DNA from: a virus
Length of the DNA stretch: 40,212 bases
IMG/VR virus record: IMGVR_UViG_3300037493_003163
Location: 1-40,212 of that record
Direction: 5' to 3' (one strand)
Positions 15,942-24,055 of the stretch are shown in pieces. The notes beneath the pieces were generated by a model that worked only from the letters and a program-made list of their open reading frames with translations, did no database searches and was not told the origin of the DNA. Position numbers and translations under genes: made by a program. Each line of letters begins with the position of its first letter. Position 1 is the stretch's first letter.

Positions 15942-16931
15942 ATGTCAGTATCATTAACAGCTCCGAATTATACGGATCACGAAAAAGGGTTTTTTATTAC
16001 CGAAGCGGTAGTAGGATTAGACGCTATTAACAATGGGATTGCTTATGTAGCTACAGGAGTTAAGAACGACCAATATGTTGTCCCTGTATTAACAGCAAAT
16101 CCTAAATTAAACCCAAGAACATTGTTGCCAGTTGATAATTCAACAACTGTATTAAGCAATAAAGTAATTCAATTAGGAGCCTTCGAGGCTTACGAATTAT
16201 TTGACCCTAATGTATTTGAGAATCATTGGCATTCTTCTGAATTAGCTGATAAATTACTAACTAGAGGTTTACCTTCTACTTTCTCAAATTATTTAGGTGG
16301 GTTCTACACTCAAAAAACTTTTGTGCCAGTTGGAAACATGATTCATATTGGATCTACAACTTATACAACAAGTGCTGCTTTACCAGCTGATGTAAATTAT
16401 TCTCACAAGTATTTTGATGGATTAATTAAACAAGCTTTAAACGTATCTACACCAGCTTTGCAAGTAGCTACTCCAATTGCTTTGACTTCTGCAAATATTA
16501 TTTCTAAAATGGAAGCTGCAAAAGCATTAATGCCAAAAGCGTTGTTGTCAAAAGCGAATAGATATGCTAGATTAAAATTTATTATGTCTGTTGAAGATAT
16601 TGAGAAATATGAGGAAGCTTTAACTTCTACAACTTACAAAAACAACGATACTACTGAGGCTGGTATTAGGAAATATAAAGGATATTCTATCGTTTCAGAC
16701 GCTGGACTTCCTGAAAACACTTTCTATTTCTGTGAAGCCGCAACTGATGTTAATTCAAATATTCACATGCCAGTTACCTCTATGGAAAACTTGACTTTTG
16801 AATTGAATAGATTACAAAACAACTCAAGCGCATGGTTTTACAAAGCTATTGCTAAAATGGGAGTAGCTATTGCTAAACCTACAGAGTTTGTAATTTATAC
16901 TACAAAAACACTAGCGAATTTCAACGCATAA
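15942..16931 (+). CDS. Major capsid protein
   Basis: A 329-residue protein directly after the protease-scaffold gene and followed by a strong terminator, the standard place for the capsid gene. It has a mixed alpha/beta composition, few cysteines, a long helix (ALLSKANRYARLKFIMSVEDIEKYEEALTS) and GIRKYKGYSIVSDAGLPENTFYF, which resembles the P-domain strand region of HK97-fold capsids of the Bacteroidota type. Identification rests mainly on position, size and this pattern. Confidence 0.85.
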   Translation: MSVSLTAPNYTDHEKGFFITEAVVGLDAINNGIAYVATGVKNDQYVVPVLTANPKLNPRTLLPVDNSTTVLSNKVIQLGAFEAYELFDPNVFENHWHSSELADKLLTRGLPSTFSNYLGGFYTQKTFVPVGNMIHIGSTTYTTSAALPADVNYSHKYFDGLIKQALNVSTPALQVATPIALTSANIISKMEAAKALMPKALLSKANRYARLKFIMSVEDIEKYEEALTSTTYKNNDTTEAGIRKYKGYSIVSDAGLPENTFYFCEAATDVNSNIHMPVTSMENLTFELNRLQNNSSAWFYKAIAKMGVAIAKPTEFVIYTTKTLANFNA

Positions 16932-16941
16932 ATTAATAATA

Positions 16942-16967
16942 AGCCCGCTTTAATTAGCGGGTTTTTA
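16942..16967 (+). terminator. Intrinsic terminator after the capsid gene
   Basis: CCCGCT (16944-16949) pairs with AGCGGG (16956-16961) across a 6-base loop and is followed by TTTTT. It would lower transcription from the abundant capsid mRNA into the tail genes. Confidence 0.85.
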
Positions 16968-16978
16968 AAAACTTAAAT

Positions 16979-18499
16979 ATGTCTTTAAATAATATAAATT
17001 TTATAAAAGGTAAAGGAGGCTTAGGTCGCCCATTAGCTGGGAAAGATTATATTTCAGGACTTTTGTTTTATACAGCTAGTTTGCCTTCTGGGTTCAGTAC
17101 TTATAACAGAATGAAAAAGGTTTTTTCTGTTACTGATGCCGAATCTTTAGGGATAAAAAATGATTATAGCGATGAAACAAAAGCGACTGGAGTATATACT
17201 ATTTCTACAGCTGGAGCAACTGGGGATTCTATATCTTTAGTTTTTACAGAGCCTGAAGGCTTACCTATTACATTAGGAACTTATGTAAAATTAGTAACAG
17301 ATACCACCGTAACGCTAGTAGCTTCTGGTTTAGTAAACGCTATAAATGCAAATACTTATATTACTGGTTATTCTGCTTCTAATTTAGCGGGTGCTATTAC
17401 GGTTACAGTCAGAAAAGGATTAGGTATTTTCCCAAATACAGGAACCCCTTTAACTGCTGTAATATTAGGAACTATTGCAGGAAGTGTTACTACTGCATTT
17501 ACTGGAGGAGTCGCTTCATTACAAGCGGTTTGGCACTATCATATTTCTGAATTTTTCAGAGTACAGCCTAAAGGTTTTTTATGGCTTGGATTTTTTGCTA
17601 TCCCTGCAACTTATGACTATATCGAGATCGCTACAATGCAACATTTCGCAAATGGAGATATTCGCCAAATGGGTGTATTCGTAGATAGTAAGGCTTTTAC
17701 TATAGGTGATTTGACAGTTGCTCAATCAGTATGCAATGCGCTAGATGCTGAAAAAATGCCTTTGTCGGTATTGTACGCTGGGAATATGCAGGCTTCTACA
17801 TTATCTACATTGAGCGATTTGGCTACATTGTCGAATAATAAAATAAGTGTAGTTATAGCTCAGGACGCTGGAGGATTAGGTAATAAGTTATGGTATGCTT
17901 ACGGCAAATCAATTACGGCTTTAGGGGCTACTTTAGGAGCTGTTGCTTTATCTAGTGTGCATGAGAGTATTGCATGGGTATCTAAATTTAATCTTTCAAA
18001 TGGTTATGAATTAGAAAGTATAGGTTTTGCAAATGGAGTTAAGAGTTCAGATATTTCTGTAACAAACGGATTGTTAGATAATTTAGACTTGAAAAGATAT
18101 GTATTTTTGAGAAAATTCCCGAATTTATCAGGATCGTTTTTTAATGATAATAAAACGGCTATTGCTTCAACTTCTGACTATGCTTTTATTAATGACAATA
18201 GAGTAATCGATAAAGCAATACGTGGTATTGACGCTTCATTATTACCTAGCTTAAACAGTCCTTTATTATTGAACTCTGACGGTACGCTAGCAAATTCAAC
18301 AATTGCTTATTTAGAATCACAAGCTGTTATTAATACAGATCAAATGATTAGAGACAATGAAGTTAGTGCTGTAGGGGTTTTAATAAATCCTTTACAAAAC
18401 GTATTGACTACAGGAACTTTAAACGTTACCGTTAATATTGTACCAGTAGGGGTTGCACGTAACATAGTCGTTAATATCGGCTTTAAAACATCATTGTAA
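16979..18499 (+). CDS. Contractile tail sheath protein (DUF2586-like)
   Basis: A 506-residue protein: N-terminal LNNINFIKGKGGLGRPLAGKDYISGLLFY, a central inserted beta domain (about 70-185), YDYIEIATMQ, and a C-terminal core with NDNRVIDKAIRGIDASLLPSLNSPLLLNSDG, AYLESQAVINTDQMIRDNEVSAV and the last strand of a sheath handshake domain. It proves a contractile-tail (myovirus) morphology together with the tube gene that follows. Confidence 0.88.
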   Translation: MSLNNINFIKGKGGLGRPLAGKDYISGLLFYTASLPSGFSTYNRMKKVFSVTDAESLGIKNDYSDETKATGVYTISTAGATGDSISLVFTEPEGLPITLGTYVKLVTDTTVTLVASGLVNAINANTYITGYSASNLAGAITVTVRKGLGIFPNTGTPLTAVILGTIAGSVTTAFTGGVASLQAVWHYHISEFFRVQPKGFLWLGFFAIPATYDYIEIATMQHFANGDIRQMGVFVDSKAFTIGDLTVAQSVCNALDAEKMPLSVLYAGNMQASTLSTLSDLATLSNNKISVVIAQDAGGLGNKLWYAYGKSITALGATLGAVALSSVHESIAWVSKFNLSNGYELESIGFANGVKSSDISVTNGLLDNLDLKRYVFLRKFPNLSGSFFNDNKTAIASTSDYAFINDNRVIDKAIRGIDASLLPSLNSPLLLNSDGTLANSTIAYLESQAVINTDQMIRDNEVSAVGVLINPLQNVLTTGTLNVTVNIVPVGVARNIVVNIGFKTSL

Positions 18500-18500
18500 T

Positions 18501-18917
18501 ATGACACCATTAATAAACGGAATAAACTACCATTGGGCGACTATCAAAGTCGTCCTATTTGGAATTCCTGTAGTAGGAATCACAAAAATTGAGTACAAAA
18601 TTAAACAGAAAAAGGAAAACCAATACGGAGCAGGTTACGAGCCTATTTCAAGAGGTTACGGAAACAAAGAATATGAAGGAAGTATTGAAATTTATACGGA
18701 AGAATTAAAACGTATAATTAACTCAGCACCTAATAGAGACATTCTAAGCATTCCGCCTTTTCAAATAACTGTTTTATTCGAAAATGAATTAGGCGTTTTA
18801 ATTGGTCAAGATCAATTATTAATGTGTGAATTTATGGAAGAAGGACTTTCTGCAAGTCAAGGAGATACAAAAATATTAACGTCTTTACCTTTGGTAATCG
18901 GACAAATTAGAAGATAA
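18501..18917 (+). CDS. Tail tube protein
   Basis: A 138-residue, beta-rich protein in the standard place after the sheath: NGINYHWATIKVVLFGIPVVGITKIEYKIKQKKENQYGAGYEPISRGYGNKEYEGSIEIY, as in Bacteroidota phage tube proteins that stack as hexamer rings. Confidence 0.85.
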   Translation: MTPLINGINYHWATIKVVLFGIPVVGITKIEYKIKQKKENQYGAGYEPISRGYGNKEYEGSIEIYTEELKRIINSAPNRDILSIPPFQITVLFENELGVLIGQDQLLMCEFMEEGLSASQGDTKILTSLPLVIGQIRR

Positions 18918-18921
18918 AAAA

Positions 18922-19248
18922 ATGGATATTCAAAAGAAAGTTGACGAATTATGCGTAAAGCATTCGTGCAATGTTTTACCTATTATTTTCAAAGAGAGTG
19001 AAGACTCAGAAGAAATAGTAGGATTTATTAAAGAGCCTTCAAGAATGGTTAAGTTAAGAATGTTGGATAAATCAATGACAGGATCAATGACGGCTTCTGC
19101 TGAGGTTTTCGAATCTATTTTATTGAAAGAAGATAGCGATTCTAGGTTTAGCTCTGAAAAATCATGTGATGATAAATATTACTTAGGAGGTGTTATCGAA
19201 GCTTTTAAAACTATTGAAATATCAGTGAATACTTTTAAAAAAAAATAG
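18922..19248 (+). CDS. Tail assembly chaperone, short form (gpG-like)
   Basis: A 108-residue acidic protein between the tube and tape measure genes, the invariant place of the tail assembly chaperone. Its end reads ACT TTT AAA AAA AAA TAG, and a -1 slip on the nine-A run opens a further frame to 19418. Chaperones of this pair coat the tape measure while the tube polymerises. Confidence 0.82.
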   Translation: MDIQKKVDELCVKHSCNVLPIIFKESEDSEEIVGFIKEPSRMVKLRMLDKSMTGSMTASAEVFESILLKEDSDSRFSSEKSCDDKYYLGGVIEAFKTIEISVNTFKKK

Positions 19249-19418
19249 AAGAATACACTATTAATCAAGAGAGTAGCGAAGAAACCAAGACAATTGCGTT
19301 ACTTCGCTACTTTTCGCATTTTACCTTAGATGTAGAAGCTTTAAGTGACGACGAATTTGCAAAAGCGTCTGGACAATTATATTACGCATTAAAACAAACA
19401 GGACAGATAAATGGATAA
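19245..19418 (+). CDS. Frameshift-expressed extension of the tail chaperone (gpGT-like)
   Basis: After a -1 slip in the A run at 19237-19245 the frame continues ATA GAA GAA TAC ... for about 57 codons to TAA at 19416-19418. The peptide (LRYFSHFTLDVEALSDDEFAKASGQ and a final helix) is coherent and acidic, has no start codon of its own, and overlaps the tape measure ATG by 8 bases. This is the classic two-product arrangement of tailed phages. Confidence 0.75.
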   Translation: MEEYTINQESSEETKTIALLRYFSHFTLDVEALSDDEFAKASGQLYYALKQTGQING

Positions 19419-21171
19419 CAATGTAAATTATACGGTAACAGCAAATGACTTACTAAGTGGTAAATTGCAAGGGATGAACGCTCAAGCTCAATCATTAGAA
19501 GGAACTATGGGCGGACTTCAAGGAGCTATAACGGCTGCTTTTTCTATTTATGCAATAACGTCTTTTGTTTCTTCTGTAGTAAGTGCTGGCACAACAGTAG
19601 AAAATGCAACTACAGGACTTACTACATTGTTAGGGGACTCTGCCGAAGCGGCAAGAGTAGTACGTAACGAAATGGAAGACGCTCAAAAAACGCCTTTTGC
19701 TTTTGAGGGGTTGCTAGCTGCTAATAAGACTTTGATAGGTGCTGGAATTGGAGCAGACAGAGCAAGACAGGATGTTTTAAATTTAGCAAACGCAATAGCA
19801 GCAACTGGTGGAGGAGATGATGAGTTAAAAAGAATGGTTGTGAATATGCAACAGATTAGCAATACTGGAAAAGCAACTGCACAAGATATAAAACAATTTG
19901 CTTATGCAGGTGTTAATATTTATAAAGTTTTAGCAGATGCAACAGGCAAACCTATTTCGCAAGTTAAAGAAATGGAAGTTTCTTATGATTTGCTAACTAT
20001 GGCGCTAGCTAAAGCACATGAAAAAGGCGGAATGTATTATAATGGACTTGAGAATATGGCTGGTAACACTAGCGTTCGTATTTCAAACGTAGGAGATGCT
20101 ATATTCCAATTTATGAATGATATTTTCGTGTCGTCAAAACCTTTAATCGACGGAGTTCTAAATTCTGTTTTAGGGTTAATTTCTGGCGTTCGTGATTTAG
20201 TAGGTTGGTTTAAAGAGCATAAAAATGTAACTGAATTTTTAGGTGTTGCGATTGCTGGAGCTACCTCTGCTATTGTGTTATACACAACGGCGACAAAACT
20301 AGCCTCTTTCTGGACATTCCTGACGACCTCATCTATGGTGGCGCAGTTATTTACGGCAGGTGCATTAACCGCAGGTTTTACTGGAGCATCGGCCGCAGGA
20401 ATGGTATTAGCAGGTGTTATGGCACTGCTAAATTCTGTAAATCCTGTTGTGTGGATAATTGCAGGAATTGCTATACTAACCGCTGGTGTGGTAATGCTGT
20501 ATAATCATTTCGGGAAAGTCAGAGCTTCTATTTGGGCTTTATGGGCTGTGATTAAAGAATTTTTCTATCTAGCTAAAGATGTGTTTCTAGCGCTTTCAGA
20601 TATTGTAATAGGAGTGTTTATGCTGGATTTAGGTCAAATACAAAAGGGATTTGAGGAAGCGGCATTAATAGCATTGACCGCTGGGCAACGAGTAGGAAAA
20701 GCGGCTAGTGACGGGTACACGGCAGGAATGAAAGATTTTTCACACGATGATGTAATGCAAAAATCTTTAGCTTCCGTTGAAAAAATAAACGAGACGATAG
20801 CTAAAGGAACAACAGATGCGGGTATGTATGCCCGTAATGTAGCTAAAATTACAGATTTCATGAATAAGAAGGTCGGAGAGGGGCTTATTTCGGAAGACGA
20901 GAAAACTAAGACGTTAGGCAAAATAGGTAAATTCGGACTTAAGACTGGAGGTGGCGGAATTCCTCCTATAATTCCAACAAAAGAAAAAAGTAAAGCGGAC
21001 GGAGTTAGTGGGACTAAAGTCGTTAATATAAATGTAAGTATAGGTAATTTAATTAATGATTTTTCGATTAAAACAACTAACTTGCAAGAAAGTACCACGG
21101 CTATAAAAGAGAAGGTAATACAAGCTTTAACAGGTGCAATAAATGATAGTCAAATAATAGCGGGTCAATAA
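19411..21171 (+). CDS. Tape measure protein
   Basis: A 586-residue protein: N-terminal coiled region and a tape measure domain (TTVENATTGLTTLLGDSAEAARVVRNEMEDAQKTPFAFEGLLAANKTLIGAG...), about three hydrophobic segments near 275-370 (VAIAGATSAIVLY, MVLAGVMALL, VWIIAGIAILTAGVVMLY), and a glycine/lysine-rich C-terminus. It sets tail length: at about 0.15 nm per residue, 586 residues would mean a short tail near 90 nm. Confidence 0.9.
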   Translation: MDNNVNYTVTANDLLSGKLQGMNAQAQSLEGTMGGLQGAITAAFSIYAITSFVSSVVSAGTTVENATTGLTTLLGDSAEAARVVRNEMEDAQKTPFAFEGLLAANKTLIGAGIGADRARQDVLNLANAIAATGGGDDELKRMVVNMQQISNTGKATAQDIKQFAYAGVNIYKVLADATGKPISQVKEMEVSYDLLTMALAKAHEKGGMYYNGLENMAGNTSVRISNVGDAIFQFMNDIFVSSKPLIDGVLNSVLGLISGVRDLVGWFKEHKNVTEFLGVAIAGATSAIVLYTTATKLASFWTFLTTSSMVAQLFTAGALTAGFTGASAAGMVLAGVMALLNSVNPVVWIIAGIAILTAGVVMLYNHFGKVRASIWALWAVIKEFFYLAKDVFLALSDIVIGVFMLDLGQIQKGFEEAALIALTAGQRVGKAASDGYTAGMKDFSHDDVMQKSLASVEKINETIAKGTTDAGMYARNVAKITDFMNKKVGEGLISEDEKTKTLGKIGKFGLKTGGGGIPPIIPTKEKSKADGVSGTKVVNINVSIGNLINDFSIKTTNLQESTTAIKEKVIQALTGAINDSQIIAGQ

Positions 21172-21173
21172 TT

Positions 21174-21788
21174 ATGAAAGATTATAACGTTCCTAAAATA
21201 TACGAAAATCCATTATTAATAAATAGTACGGTAAGCGATGCAACAGTGTCGCTTATTAACTATGCAGGGATAAGAGGATTGAAAATATTAGATGCTACAA
21301 AAAGCCCCTACGAAATAAATCAAGGGGATAGTGGTGATGTGCCTATTGAAAAACAAATTTCAAAATTAGGGACTGTTGTTTATTCAAATGTAATTTTAAA
21401 TAAGACATTTGAATGGAATGATTTCAGGATAGATGACTGTTTAATATCTGTTACTCAGGATAAAAAATTAGTCATTACAGATATACAGGGTAAGGATAAT
21501 GAGGTTATAGAATACATAGGTTTATCAAACTATCAAATACAAATAATAGGAAGGTTAAACGGATCATATAATACAAATCCGAAAGAAGAAACGGCTATTT
21601 TAAAGAAAATACTTTCAGCGGGTCAAACATTAGCTATAACATCGTGGTGGTTACAAAATTTAGACATTTCAGACATTGTAGTTACTGGATTTAATTTCGC
21701 TCAAACAGAGGGCGAATATAGTACTCAATATTTTACTATAAATGCAATTAGCGATGTAATTACAGAAGCTTTAATAACACAGCAATAA
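21174..21788 (+). CDS. Tail/baseplate protein (DUF6046-like)
   Basis: A 204-residue protein directly behind the tape measure. It is beta-rich with GTVVYSNVILNKTFEWNDFRIDDCLISVTQDKKLVITDIQGKDNEVIEYIG, the look of the DUF6046 tail proteins of Bacteroidota phages, which occupy the place of the LysM-type distal tail connector. Precise role not established. Confidence 0.7.
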   Translation: MKDYNVPKIYENPLLINSTVSDATVSLINYAGIRGLKILDATKSPYEINQGDSGDVPIEKQISKLGTVVYSNVILNKTFEWNDFRIDDCLISVTQDKKLVITDIQGKDNEVIEYIGLSNYQIQIIGRLNGSYNTNPKEETAILKKILSAGQTLAITSWWLQNLDISDIVVTGFNFAQTEGEYSTQYFTINAISDVITEALITQQ

Positions 21789-21790
21789 AT

Positions 21791-22945
21791 ATGTTAAAAC
21801 CAGTTACACATATTACTATTAATAATTTATTTTTTGACTTTTGCCATTCGTGGGAATTCTCAGATAAATGGACTGATATGACTAGCGGAGGCAAAGTTAC
21901 TTTGCCAAAGAATATATATGTAGTTGATACAAATACAAATAGAAGGACTCCTTTATTTGGATTGAATAAAAATATAGGAGGGTTTAACAGCAATCCTATA
22001 ATTAAAAAAGGCGACAAGATAAAAATAGAAGCTTATTATATTTGTTGGGATGAAAATAACAATGAAACATTTACGCCTAAAAAAACAATTGTTGAAGGTT
22101 ATATAACCAAAGTAAGCGTAGGCACTCCAATAGTTTTAGAATTTGAAGATAATATGCATTTGTTAAAACAAATACCTATGAAAAATCAAAGTTTTAACGC
22201 TTCTACAAGTTTAGAAAGTATATTTAAAGACGCACTATTAGGAACTGATTTAACAGTTAATTTTCTGACAGATACAACTATAAAATTTGATAATTGTTTA
22301 TTGTCAACAGAGAATGAAACAGTAGCTCAGTTTCTAGCTAGATTAAGAAAAGATTTTTTCTTTAAAAGCTATTTTAGGGGCAATGAATTGAGAATAGGAA
22401 GTTTGATTTACATAGAGTCCGAAGCAAATGAGAAAATATTTGAATTTCAACAAAACATTATAAAAGCTGATTTGGTTTATTCCAGAAAAGACGACGTAGT
22501 TTTATCAGCTATTGCTTCTAATCATATTGAAGAAAAAACTGGTAAATTCACAAAATCTGGAGTCGAAAAAACAACTAAAAAAAGGATTGAAGTTTTAGTA
22601 ACTTTAAAAAATGATAAATTAATAACTAAATCGGTTAAAAAAGGCGAGCAACCAGACCCGAATATAGAAGGAGAAAAAAGAACTTTCTTTTACCCTTTTG
22701 CAAAAACAGAACAAGAACTAATTAATTTAGCCGAGATAGATTTAAGAAAATATTATTATTCAGGCTTTAAAGGTAAATTTACTACATTTGGGACTCCTTA
22801 TGTACAATTTGGAGACAATGCAAGAATAATAAACAAACTACTTCCTGAACAAAATGGATTGTACAAAATAAAAGCAGTTGATTACTCTAGTGGTATTGAT
22901 GGATACAGGCAAGAAATAACTTTAGATTATAGAATTAATGAGTGA
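21791..22945 (+). CDS. Baseplate hub protein (gpD / late control D-like)
   Basis: A 384-residue protein with a hub layout: N-terminal beta domain (HITINNLFFDFCHSWEFSDKWTDMTSGGKVTLPKN), GYITKVSVGTPIVLEFEDNMHLLKQ, then TVAQFLARLRKDFFFKSYFRGNELRIGSL and C-terminal NGLYKIKAVDYSSGIDGYRQEITLDY. These recall gp27/gpD-type hub proteins at the tail tip. Confidence 0.78.
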   Translation: MLKPVTHITINNLFFDFCHSWEFSDKWTDMTSGGKVTLPKNIYVVDTNTNRRTPLFGLNKNIGGFNSNPIIKKGDKIKIEAYYICWDENNNETFTPKKTIVEGYITKVSVGTPIVLEFEDNMHLLKQIPMKNQSFNASTSLESIFKDALLGTDLTVNFLTDTTIKFDNCLLSTENETVAQFLARLRKDFFFKSYFRGNELRIGSLIYIESEANEKIFEFQQNIIKADLVYSRKDDVVLSAIASNHIEEKTGKFTKSGVEKTTKKRIEVLVTLKNDKLITKSVKKGEQPDPNIEGEKRTFFYPFAKTEQELINLAEIDLRKYYYSGFKGKFTTFGTPYVQFGDNARIINKLLPEQNGLYKIKAVDYSSGIDGYRQEITLDYRINE

Positions 22946-23450
22946 AATAGCTGATTTAATACAAGAACTAGGAGGCGGTAGAAATAAAGACGAGTTGAAA
23001 TTAATTCAATGTACTGTTAATTCTGTAGATTTAGAAAATAGAATTTGTAACGTAAATACAGTTTCAGGATCTACAAATTATGATTTTGACGCTCAGTTAT
23101 GCGCTGGAATAGATGATGGTATAATTATAAAGCCCGCTATAGATAGTTTAGTTTATGTTTTAATACCTAAATATAGCACACCTTTTATTGTTCAATATTC
23201 CGATGTTGTATCTTTGTTGTTCAAAGGTGGTAATTTCGGGGGTTTAGTAAAGGTTCAAGAATTAACTGATAAAATAAATGCTCTTGAAAACAAGTTAAAT
23301 GATTTAATTTCGGCTTGCAAAAGTCAGATTGTAACATTAGCTCCTAGCGGAGCTTTTCCTCTAAGTAGTTTTTTTACGTCAGTAAATAATTTAACACCGA
23401 CCGAAAGAGAAGAAATAGAAAATAAAACAATTACACATGGCGACAGTTAG
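22938..23450 (+). CDS. Baseplate spike-type protein (gpV-like)
   Basis: A 170-residue protein that overlaps the hub gene by 8 bases. It has an OB-like N-terminus (KLIQCTVNSVDLENRICNVNTVSGSTNYDFDAQLCAGIDDGIIIKPAIDSLVYVLIPKYSTPFIVQYSDV), then a coiled coil (ELTDKINALENKLNDLISACKSQ). The place between hub and wedge fits the spike or its carrier. No His-x-His tip is visible. Confidence 0.7.
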   Translation: MSEIADLIQELGGGRNKDELKLIQCTVNSVDLENRICNVNTVSGSTNYDFDAQLCAGIDDGIIIKPAIDSLVYVLIPKYSTPFIVQYSDVVSLLFKGGNFGGLVKVQELTDKINALENKLNDLISACKSQIVTLAPSGAFPLSSFFTSVNNLTPTEREEIENKTITHGDS

Positions 23451-23745
23451 AAAAGATTTTGCTATTGATAGTGATTTAATTATAAGAAATGGGGATTATG
23501 TATTTGAAGAAAGTGACAACCAACACGTTATAGACAGTATTAACTCTCATGCTGGCTGGTGGAAAGAATTTCCTTTAGATGGTGTTGGGATTTCTGATTT
23601 TTCAAATTCTACTGGAGGAGCGCAACAATTAGCACGAAAAATAAAAATAGAATTAAAAAAAGACGATTATAGTGTTGAAAATCCAGTTATTGAATTTTCA
23701 ACAGATGGAAAGTTAAATATTTACCCAAATGCTAGTAGAGTTTAA
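23437..23745 (+). CDS. Baseplate wedge protein, gpW/gp25-like
   Basis: A 102-residue protein: VRKDFAIDSDLIIRNGDYVFEESDNQHVIDSINSHAGWWKEFPLDGVGI is the lysozyme-related gp25/GPW fold of wedge proteins, with the acidic and aromatic residues expected. It connects the sheath end to the wedge. Overlaps the spike gene by 14 bases. Confidence 0.8.
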   Translation: MATVRKDFAIDSDLIIRNGDYVFEESDNQHVIDSINSHAGWWKEFPLDGVGISDFSNSTGGAQQLARKIKIELKKDDYSVENPVIEFSTDGKLNIYPNASRV

Positions 23746-24055
23746 ACCAAGTATCGGAAGCACTTTATTTGACTTATGTTTAAATACGTATTTAAGCTTA
23801 AATTTACTTCCTAAATTTATAAAAGATAACAATGTACAGAATTTAGATTTTGTCACTGGAATAAATGAAAAATATGTATATGATACTGATTTTATTTACG
23901 ATGAATTTTTAAGTAATGAATTAATTAGAAATAATTATAAATTCTCAACAGGAGATATAAAAATACCAAATAGCAATGTAAGTAATGAAAATTATTTATT
24001 AATAGAAAGTTTAGCGATTTTGCAAAATGAAGCAGGAATTAATTTTTTAATATAA
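23729..24055 (+). CDS. Small baseplate-associated protein
   Basis: A 108-residue protein whose start overlaps the wedge gene by 17 bases and whose stop overlaps the fibre ATG. Short helical N-terminus (STLFDLCLNTYLSLNLLPKFIKDN) then YVYDTDFIYDEFL. The phrase DLCLNTYLSLNLLPKFIKDN resembles short tail-assembly proteins of Bacteroidota phages. Role inferred from position only. Confidence 0.65.
   Translation: MLVEFKPSIGSTLFDLCLNTYLSLNLLPKFIKDNNVQNLDFVTGINEKYVYDTDFIYDEFLSNELIRNNYKFSTGDIKIPNSNVSNENYLLIESLAILQNEAGINFLI

Noticed and set aside
17475-17684. 69-codon + strand frame inside the sheath gene
   Set aside because: Overlaps the sheath gene fully in another frame with no start signal or coupling.
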